Below are positions 55,093 through 64,000 of a DNA stretch of 64,000 nt, piece by piece (the first letter of the stretch is position 1; every line of letters starts with the position of its first letter). The DNA is from Opisthorchis felineus (Eukaryota > Platyhelminthes > Trematoda > Opisthorchiida > Opisthorchiidae): assembly GCA_004794785.1 (NCBI GenBank), contig SJOL01008692.1, forward strand, positions 1,527,939-1,591,938, written 5' to 3'. The notes under the pieces were generated by a model, which did no database searches, had not been told where the DNA came from, and worked only from the letters and a program-made list of their open reading frames with translations. The translations under genes and the position numbers were made by a program.

Positions 55093-56250
55093 AATGCATG
55101 GCGACAGGCCTAGCCACTGGCTTAACCAGTGTCTCAATTTTATCCAGCTTGTGCCTCAGGCAAAATTCAGCAATACGAACGTATCCGAAGACAGTGGCGC
55201 AATTGCAAAGAGATGTGAGAATTATCTGTAGACAATCACTAGCGAATTTTGCACGTAACCACAAAATAATTATGCTGCGTCAGATAAAATCTTTCTAGAG
55301 TTACGACAAAATAAATTGCTTTCATCATTCAAGCGTCAAAGCTCTCCTACTACCGGAAATACATGCTTCGCAATTGGTGATTAATGGGAGAATGGAGAAA
55401 GTGCCTACTCAGTTACAAAGCAATTAGGATGCAAAGATATGGATCAAGGACGATTTTACAATTTTCCTCAAATACCAAATGCGCAGAGTTCAATTCGACG
55501 GACGGAATTCACCAGAATACCTATATTCAAACAGCAAGGGGAAATCATGTAACAATCGGTAGGCATTCTCCGAAATTCGCCTTGAAGCTAGCTAATCTGT
55601 TTGAGTGTAATGAATAAAAGCCCCCAGGAATAGGGGACAAGTGAGATAAGCCAGTCAAAGAAGATGACGTGATAACATCTGAAATGACACTGATATAAAA
55701 ACCGAATCTGAAATTTGTTGTTCTAACCGGTGGGCGTTGAAATCCGTTCGTCGTAGTTCCATAAACTTTCTTAGAACATGCTTTTTTCAGTTTAGCACTG
55801 GGAGTGACCACACGGGAGTGACCGGTCCGTCCCTTCCGCCGTTTAAGTCGGAACGAAATTAATGCACTCAGGAAGGGAGAAAATTCAGATATCTTGAGTT
55901 TTAAGTCCAACTTTGGTAGCCTGTGCACAGACAGTTTCAGAGTATCATAAACCTGGGATTCAAAGGGTTCTGTTTGGGTGTTATTTGGGTGTTATGGAAA
56001 TACCAGTTGTGTGTAAACTGTCTAATATCATTAGTTTGAGGCTTTTCAAACCCTTTAACCAAAAATAAACGGCGAATCACACCGGGAAATTATAGTCATG
56101 CAAAGTGTCTAGTACACTTCTCTCAACTCACGCAAAAGTCTATTCAGGCAATTTGACTACTTGTGAGCAGTTACTTGGTTATTCAAAATTTTTGACGACG
56201 ATCAGGTGAAGCTCACACCTTGGATGTGAAGAAATAGGCATAACGACTTA
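55093..56250. other. Intergenic, nothing recognised
   Basis: The minus-strand frame 55545-55928 has no recognisable motif and is not supported as an exon. Confidence 0.45.
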
Positions 56251-56254
56251 GCGA

Positions 56255-56395
56255 AGTACACTCATTTGCAAGTAGAACATAAGGTTGACGGGGACTCGGG
56301 GATTGCGCCTACATGATGAACCCCAAGAAGGGCGAAACCGGTCGTGGGCTGTCGAAGAATTTTCAGCAACCTTGAGTTGTGCATTACGAATAGGC
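56255..56395 (+). repeat. Hammerhead repeat family A, middle fragment
   Basis: CAAGTAGAACATAAGGTTGA, the hammerhead at 56307-56349, and GAAGAATTTTCAGCAACCTT. The hammerhead has perfect stem I (GCCTAC/GTGGGC), stem II CCC/GGG, GAAA and GTC. The first core base is A (ATGATGA for CTGATGA), a predicted inactivating change. Confidence 0.7.
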
Positions 56396-56399
56396 ATAA

Positions 56400-57945
56400 C
56401 GACTGTTTAGGCCCAGACGTAACAAAATCTATTGTGCAGTCCTCTTTGATTAGGTCTCTTCTGGTGATCTCTGTAAGTTTGGTCACGTGAAATCTTACCG
56501 AACGGTTGCCGTGGTATCCACAAAATAAAGAACCCGTGGGAAAAATGGGTTGACGGACTTTGCGCCGCACATCGTTCGGACGCCTATCCGTATGGTGTCG
56601 AATACGACAGTCTCCACCGATTGTGAAGTTACAATGAGTTCAGTATTCATGTGAGCTCAAAAGTGAACCTTCCTTCAAAGTGCTGTTTATGTCAGAGGCT
56701 GATTGACACGAATTTAGGAAACAATGTTTTTGTGGTGATTAGAAAACGGGGCAGAAGTGGCAGTTGACTCTGAGGGTTTTGTGCCGTCATCCAATGCACC
56801 TTCACACTAAACGCACCTGCACGTCAGTCAGTCCCAAATGTTCCTCAGTCGTATCGGGTAGAGCACAGTTAATGACCAACTGAAAAACTTACACAGGGCA
56901 CTCCAAAACTATCCTCTAATTTCATTTCACTAATTTACGACCCCAAGAGTATGTTTTTTTTTCGCCAGCAGTATATGGTCTGGAACCTGTGGTTAAGGTG
57001 AACCGGCGAATTTTTTTGCGTTATTCTGGAACAATACTTGCACTCTGTATATTTGTCACCCACATGACTCGGCGGTGTGTGAAGATAACGCCATCAGATG
57101 TGATCACTTGGGAAGCTAGGAGTGTGAGTGACGGTATCAAAACGAGGCAGTTCACGCAAGATGTTTCAATTTTGAGCACTTTTTACGCAAGACATTCCAA
57201 CATCAACGAAAGAAGTTCACGTAATACTACACCCACCTTTTATGTCCAAATTTTACACTTTTTTGCAAATGCCAAATAGGTGATCGATTACGCAGCTTAA
57301 GAGTGTTTGAAATGATATCGTCGAGTGCGCACGATATCGAATTGTGAGATCTTTAGAGTGGTTAGATGAGCGTCTCGGTCTGATCTGTATTCCGACTGAT
57401 AAGGTTGGAAACTGTTCACATCCACGAATGAGGAATTCCAATATGATGATCTTCACACTCATTGCTTACAGGTAGTGCGGGGTTCCTTGAGTTTCATGAA
57501 TCCACTCTGACTTACAGTACTAGCAGTCATGTGACATCTCTCTCAACCAACTGGTTGACAGCATTGCTGTCATTCCCTAACATCAACTGTTTATTTCCTA
57601 CGTTTCCATTTACCAAGCATTGACAATCCAATAAGTAGCGTCTCCTAATCTGGTCGGTCCCATTGCTTGTTGAACTGCCACACAAATAGTTTACGGTATC
57701 TCGTTGGCTTTGGCTGATGGCTCGCTGGTTTTATCCGCCTAAAATCCTATTCCGTTCAGGCCAAAGCATTCCTAGAAGGGCAATGTATCGCACTATCCCG
57801 GCAACACTTCATGAGTATGGGAAACCACTGTTTCATACATTGTATTGTGCAAATTTTATCTAAAGGTGCCTTTTTTGAATCTAGCCACACATTAATTGCG
57901 GCATAGACATCTGTGTCCACGAATAAACAGATGTGAGCGAGATCA
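56400..57945. other. Intergenic, nothing recognised
   Basis: The plus frame at 56989-57279 has a hydrophobic start but no recognised motif. No repeats shared with the rest of the window were seen. Confidence 0.4.
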
Positions 57946-57949
57946 AGTC

Positions 57950-58150
57950 ACCGTGCTGCTGGTTTATCCTTGCTGGGAATCATCAGCAGTGAGAATCTGG
58001 GGCCATTCGAAAACACGGTCTACCGGTTAATTGTTGGAGTCCGTACCTTTGGATAGCCAAGACCTGGTCAATCGTTAGACAGTTTAGACAAGGGATTCAC
58101 ATCATGTGGATACTAGCTGACTCGTTTTTTGTGTGACGACTTTTCGTACA
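57950..58150 (-). repeat. Hammerhead-SINE family C copy, diverged
   Basis: The hammerhead region at 57950-58000 on the minus strand keeps a 6-bp stem I (TCACTG/CGGTGA), CTGATGA and TCC/GGA stem II with a CAGCAA loop, but has TAAA for GAAA. Upstream, GTATCCACATGATGTG matches the head of the family. Confidence 0.55.
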
Positions 58151-58159
58151 ATAGGCTCA

Positions 58160-61100
58160 TGCAAACTGCGAGATGTTTCTGAGCAGGTTACTCACAGTTT
58201 AATAGTAGTTCGGGAAGGTCTGGGAACCTCAACAGAGGTTCCATGTTGCGAATAAATTCAGTCTATGCCAAAAGGCGACGAAGCACTGAACAGACGGTTT
58301 ATCATTGTTTCAAACCGTCAGCGAAGCACATCTCAAGAAGCTCCAGGAAAACTGAATTTTGAACTTGGGATCGCGAGTAATGTATCCGAAAGTTACGAAC
58401 TGCCATTAAAAACCTATGGCCAGACGGTCGATATAATCATACCGTCAATAAATAAGGCCATCGTTATTACCAGTGACTGGAGATTATCTCATTCTCATAC
58501 AACGCATGCGTTAAGGTTGGTTAGCTGCATGTTATCGAGCGAATTCAAGGTCAAAAGTGACCAGTGGGCATGCTTATCGCCTTAGAGAAAACCGACGTAC
58601 GGGAAGCGTGAGCTGTATCGAAGCCTGAGTGAAGCCAATGGCATTCAAAGACTGAAAACTAAGTATTCCCAAGGCTGTTGTGAAAATGCGAAGGTCAAAC
58701 GACATCATTTATGGCGTTCTTACTGGCTTATGCGAGCAACTAGGAAAGGGGAATTTTACGCAGACGGATAGACTTCTTATGCGAGCCGTCTCAACTGTTG
58801 AAAAGATACAAAGATCCTTCAGTTTGGATATTAGAGTTCGACCAATAAAACAGCTGCTACAATACTCGCCACATCTGAAGTGAACATAGATGAGGGGGAA
58901 GGTGGCTATATTCAAGGGAAAGTAAACTGGTTTACGAATCACAACCCCGGAAAACTCTACTAGTGATGATATGATCCCCACAGTTAAAACAACTTTTGTT
59001 TCGTTGGCCATGCTCGACTAATGTAATACTGGTATGAAGCATGGAAATAACGGCTGGTTTCAGCTATCGAGCTCGCGATGTTAATTCCTTGATGGTTCGG
59101 TGCCCGTTTTTCGCAGATGAACAACTCATATGGCGATTCTGAAAAAGGATCCACACAAAATGACGCTGAGCAATATTAGGTTTCATCTGATACCTTGAAA
59201 ACGGCTGACGTGTATGATATTCCAGAATGCTGCTACATTGATGCCATTGTGCAATTACTCCCCCGTGACGTGAGCACCGAGGATAAGTCCACTCACACGG
59301 TGCTCTTGATTGTTGCTTCTGGAATCTGTTGGAGAGAAGAAATTATGCGGATGGGCCTATCATACAAACCTTGTATGAAATGACCTTGACTCAAGAGTGG
59401 ATGAAATCCGAACTTTGATCAAAAGGACGCTCATAATATGTGGTTTAATTAGAAATGACAAAGGTTGTTGTATTTTTCAACCAGCTGTCTGTTTTTCCTC
59501 ATTCGCTTAGCGTGTTTTAAATATCATTTTGCACCCCTCTGACGCACCGCACTCGATGAATCATTGCAATCAGGTCTAAACTTCACTAATTGTCCTTCGT
59601 GGCAACAGACTTAGTCGTCAGCATTCCACTAAAATATGCGTGTTAGCACAGTATCTAACGCCAGTGAGACTGAAAATGTCGCCCTTGGTTTTAAGGCACT
59701 ATGTCACACACACCTGTCATCCGTTCAATTGTGTTCTTAGAGAGTCACTCATCGTGAAAAGATGGGGGACCTGCTTCGAAATCAGCTCTTGGTGGTTCCG
59801 CAAACTGACGCCCTACTTCGTTCACTGCATTCTTGCATAAATTGCTAGAGGGGTTGATACTTGCTACCAGGTGGCTGCCACTGAGCACCTCTAAGAATGT
59901 GTATCACTTTACTCACAAACCGAAATTAGCGAAGACGGACGCAGTTGACTGACTAATGCATCAAGTTTAAAGAGCTCTGGATGGCTGGAGCTTACGTGTT
60001 TGTGTTAGTTTCATGGACACCAACAGTAGTTTTGATGGAGTTTTGTTCCTCCGAAGCTTCTTGAGGCCGAGATTGCATGGGGCTATCCAAATATTTTACG
60101 CAATTATTTCATCCGAGGTAAACGGAATCGGTCGCGCCACTTTTTGACATTTTACACAGACTCCCTAAGTTTTGAGGACTCAAACATTGCAATACAATCT
60201 GTCAACGACATCGCTGTTTGAAAGGCCTATTGTCCGACCACTGATTCTAAGGTGTTCCCACGGGATATCCGTGCCGCAAACCCTTGGTTGCAAAACAATT
60301 TCCTTAATCTGTATTTAGACGGGCGCATCAAGAGCGTGTTAAAAAAGTAGACGTGGTCAACATTTGGGTGATTTATCATCCGTTACCCTCTCAAGCGGTC
60401 AGCAACAACTGCCCCTTAGCGCAAGCGAATTGTACTAAATACCTCAAAGTTAAGTTACCTTCCGATCTGCATTTCTAAAAATTTGGACGATAAGCTTTTT
60501 ATCAGGCGGTCGGTTGCTCTACACAATTCCCTTTCCAAAATCAGCCTTTCACCATCGGTACTGCTCATTTCGGCTCCTATGGGTTATTGAAGGTTGACTT
60601 TATTGTCATCAGATATGGTATTGGAATGCTGTTCTTCACCACTCTCTTCACTGAAACCTTTACGGATAGCACAAGGGAACTTGCTCACATTTTATTGACA
60701 TAATCCTTCAAGATGCTCTTCAGTCCTACATACTGAACTACGAAGCTGTTTTCCCGAAAATCGCTTGGAGAGCACTTAGACAGTAGATCATAACCTCCGC
60801 CTATGGATGTCCCTGTATTTAGCCGGACTCAGCTGTTCATCACCTTAAAATTCGAAGAAGCCGTATGCACGATCCTGTTTGGTTGAAATTCACTACTTAT
60901 TTGTGAGCGTGCGAATAGCTCTTAGTATGCTGGGTTTTTTTTATACATTTTCATTTATGAATTTTTATCTCTTTTGCAAATCAGCACACTCTGAACGCCA
61001 CCTAACTGGACTACAACACTGTCCCATGTCATTACGCCAAATCTTTTTGCTGGACTATCAAACCAGTGCAATGAAAGTCATGTTCTATCCAAAAGTTACA

Positions 61101-61975
61101 CCAGGGGGAATAGTAAACGTTTCTCTCCATTAAACATTTGAAAATGTCTCTTTCGAAAGTGGATTGCTTAGGACTCTTAAGATTGCTTATCTCGGCGCTT
61201 TATTCCTTCACCAAACTCAGGTGTAACTCACAGAAAGTGAGTGGCTTTAACCGGCCGCGTTCATCTCACAGATAAACACACTGCCTTACTCCAGTAACCG
61301 CGCAAACACATCACTAATTCTAGTATTTTGAATACCCTTACCGCAAAATCATATTGCAGTAAGCTAAAGAGCATTCATCACCCACCTTTGAGGGTAGGGC
61401 CTCTGACGGTGTTCAGAGATATTCAAGTATGATCAGTAACATTTATTATTTTCTAAAATTGTACCTCTTACCTCTTGTGTCGCTCTGTTACCATTCTGAA
61501 CACGGTTCACATTCTGTGAGCCTTGAGTTAGTTCATTGATTGATCAGTGAATCAATACGGACTTGAGATTTATTTAAGATCGGACAAGTTCACTTCAGCA
61601 ATGAAGTTCACGGGCTCAGTCGGCCTTTCCACTAATTTGTATCGCACTTTTTTACCACAACACATGTCAGCTTAAAACTCCGGATTTTTTCACCAGTGTG
61701 GTTTGATTTCGCCTCCAGGGCATTTTAGAGGTCATCGCATAACAAGCGCAGTGGAGCGTGGATGTGTCTTCAGAATTTCCTCCTCAAGTTACTATCCAAA
61801 ATTTTATCAAAACGCTGTGATTGTCAAGCTACTGCAATTCTCACTTCTTGATTTTCAAAATTTTCCGACTAGACATTGTTTAAACAAACGTGTTACACTA
61901 CACGAGTGTTGTGCCTAATATAAACCAGAAAGAAATTCCTTGAGCCAACCACGCTAATGTGAGCTAACATAACAC
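58160..61975. other. Intergenic, nothing recognised
   Basis: An ATG-initiated plus frame at 58265-58585 (106 codons) lacks motifs and exon signals. The rest shows no recognised genes or repeats. Confidence 0.4.
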
Positions 61976-61979
61976 AAAA

Positions 61980-63020
61980 AATCGGCAGCATAACATCAGT
62001 GTTCAGCATTGATTCTTTCCTGCCATACAACAATAATTTGTCCGAAAGCCTTATTTTGAACAAAAGAAGTGTCTTAGTACTAGCCTACCACGATCGTTCA
62101 GAGGTGCCTAAGCCTCTAAACGCTCATTCAGATACCCTGTACAGAAACCGACAACAAGAATGCCACTGACATCGATCAATAGTCATACCTTACAGTATCC
62201 CAAACCAGACATAGGGCGGATCACGCGGTCCCTGCCCCGGAAGGCAGGTCGCCCCAGCAGCCCCTAGACATTTTGTAATACCTTTTATACCCCGCTCCCA
62301 GGTCAGTGGCTGATTATCTCTCTACTTGCGCCACTGTGAACCGGGTACGGAAGAGAGCTCTCTGTTCGACAGCCGGTCATTTGACATGCGTAGTACACAG
62401 CCTAACCAAAGCAGTGTTTCGTGCTGTATACATTGTTCAAGTCTCCGTTGCACAACCGGACATTCGCTTTCTAGTTGCCTCAGTACGGATTCGCCGACAC
62501 CAGCGTTGGTTCTGAGACAACGGTTGTCAAAGACCTGAAGACATCTCAGTTCCGCTGCTCGCAGAGGCAACATCTCACAGCCACACAACAGAACAGTCCA
62601 CACTGTAGCATGATACACAGGTTCCTTAAGATTTAGGGATATGCTGCTTCGACGCCATAAATTTTGCAAATCGGCAAGCATGACCTGACTGTTAGAGATT
62701 CGTGACTTGATCTCCTTTTTCACACTACAGTCGGAGCCGGCACAACGTCGAAGCTACGTAAAACGCTTCGCGACCTTAGGTGCCTCTCCCTGGATTGTAA
62801 ATGGCGTGTCAGTGACCGCCTATTCAAATGCATCAGCTCACATTTTAGGGAGCGCAATGAGCTTGCCAAAGGACGAATTGACTTTGGTCAGTTCATCCAA
62901 GAATACTTGCGCCTTCTTCTCCTCTTCGAAGAGAAGAACGATGTCGTCTGCCTATTCCAGATCGACAAGGTTTTCATCAGCAGCTCTTCAAACATCAGGG
63001 TTTTAAGAACCTTCCAGCAT
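61980..63020 (-). pseudogene. Decayed RTE-like element copy
   Basis: Aligns along its length with 23548-24610. On the minus strand, out-of-frame pieces of the RT (LVDLE.ADDIVLLFEEEKKAQ, FLDELTKV) lead into LQNLWRRSSISLNLKEPVYH, LCGCEMLPLRAAEL and WLGCVLRM, then the shared 3' end at 61980-62060. There are multiple frameshifts, and TAG replaces the Tyr of the YADD motif. There is no (GAT)n tail. Confidence 0.75.
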
Positions 63021-63029
63021 TAATCTCAT

Positions 63030-63730
63030 TATCTTGTTGAGCTAAGTGAATATTGATCAACAACCAACTTCTCCAGGGTTACTATACTTAAGTTATCTGC
63101 AGTCAGTGAAAAAAACCAGTGCAGTGCCAACGAACTCATCACTCTGTGGTTGGATCTGCTAACATGGAGGTACAAAGTGTCTTATTTTGCATTCCACACG
63201 TTTTTCGTTAACTCTGTCCAGCACAAATAAAAACAGATGTGTACGATGGGTGGTCTATAAATTAGATTTTTACATAATAAAAAAGTACTTTTAGTTGGGT
63301 TAGGCAAGTGCAAAAGTTTAGCCGAACAATTGGTTGTTGATCACGTCTACACTGTGGGATGACATTTTCAGTGCAACTTTTATCCGGAGGAAACTAGACA
63401 ACTCAGTGACTTGAAACAGTCTGGGTTGTCCGTAGAACAATTCTTTCTGTTCCAACGTTTGTTCATGTTTATCATAAGAAGGAAATGTTTGTGTTTCGGG
63501 TTTGTCATTCCCAGTTAATTGAGAATAGCGGTTTTCAATTGTGCCGGCGTCAGATGTGGCTTACACCACATATTTCTGCTCGATCAACTACGAACAGAAT
63601 GAAAAAACACCGCAAGTGGGTTTCAACATTCCATAAATTTTCAAGCCACTGACTTGGTAACCAATCAAATTTGTCCTTTCAGTGAGGATAGTTCTTGTTC
63701 AATTGAATCTTCTGAGCCAGGCTACCTCAT
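63030..63730. other. Intergenic, nothing recognised
   Basis: No supported features. Confidence 0.45.
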
Positions 63731-63734
63731 GTTT

Positions 63735-64000
63735 TCGTTGGTAGGATCATAAGAGGCATTCAGCTAAGATTCAGCTGAATCTCCCGTGGAAACCAAACAG
63801 GTGTACGAATGAGTGTATTTTTCAAACCTTGCGCAATTTGGGTTCAAGAAGAACATAAGGTTGATGGAAACTCGGGGAATGCGCCCAACTAATGATTTTA
63901 AAGAAAGGCGAAACTGGCCGTGGGTTGTCGAGGAGTTTTCAGCAACCTTATGAGTGTGTTACGTTTATACAATGAATTGCAATATCCCGAAAATATCATA
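63735..64000 (+). repeat. Hammerhead repeat family A, cut by the window end
   Basis: Begins near GATTCAGCTGAATCTCCCGT and continues through GGGTTCAAGAAGAACATAAG and a decayed hammerhead at 63881-63925 (CTAATGA, GAAACTGGCC) to CAACCTTATGAG and CAATATCCCGAAAATATC. The unit continues beyond 64000. Confidence 0.7.

Noticed and set aside
55085..55140. 28S rDNA flank downstream of the R2-like element
   Set aside because: The sequence after the A-rich end (TGCATGGCGACAGGCC) does not resemble the known R2 target site.

Overview
This window looks like nuclear DNA from a flatworm, most likely a trematode (fluke). That is an inference from a compact-exon, long-intron gene surrounded by degenerate retroelements: RTE-like non-LTR elements, Penelope-like elements, an R2-clade element, and tRNA-derived and hammerhead-bearing repeats like those described in schistosomes. 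Nothing resembles prokaryotic organisation. Most open frames here have no ATG start and are chance or repeat-derived.

The one confidently identified host gene is a Slo1 (BK, large-conductance calcium- and voltage-activated) potassium channel on the minus strand. It has four coding exons: 27584-26226, 15573-15382, 12389-11189 and 6197-4786. They splice in frame with consensus GT/AG sites to a predicted 1387-residue protein, with introns of 10.7, 3.0 and 5.0 kb filled with repeats. The protein keeps S0-S6, the TVGYGD filter, both RCK domains and a CXXCH heme motif. It has a degenerate calcium bowl, lacks most of the inner-vestibule charge ring, carries a long insert in RCK1 and has almost no C-terminal tail.

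Layout: 1-2.6 kb, a degenerate Penelope-like element with inverted ends and possible minus-strand exons. 4.8-27.6 kb, slo1 with intronic repeats. 27.9-33.3 kb, hammerhead-bearing repeats and SINEs. 36.3-40.4 kb, a cluster of a second hammerhead/SINE family, then an unidentified exon-like frame at 40.7-41.2 kb. 47.5-48.4 kb, the 3' end of a second Penelope-like element with its hammerhead. 51.5-55.1 kb, a nearly intact R2-type retrotransposon outside rDNA. 62-63 kb, a decayed RTE-like copy. 63.7-64 kb, another hammerhead repeat running off the end.

The most interesting pattern is the set of at least three sequence-unrelated repeat families that each encode a type-I hammerhead ribozyme core. 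In all three, helix III is a loopless palindrome (ACCGGU, ACGU or ACAGCUGU), which can only form between two copies. This suggests tandem or dimeric self-cleaving RNAs, as in retrozymes, Penelope-like elements and the Schistosoma Sm-alpha repeat. Several copies lie inside slo1 introns, two of them sense to the gene.
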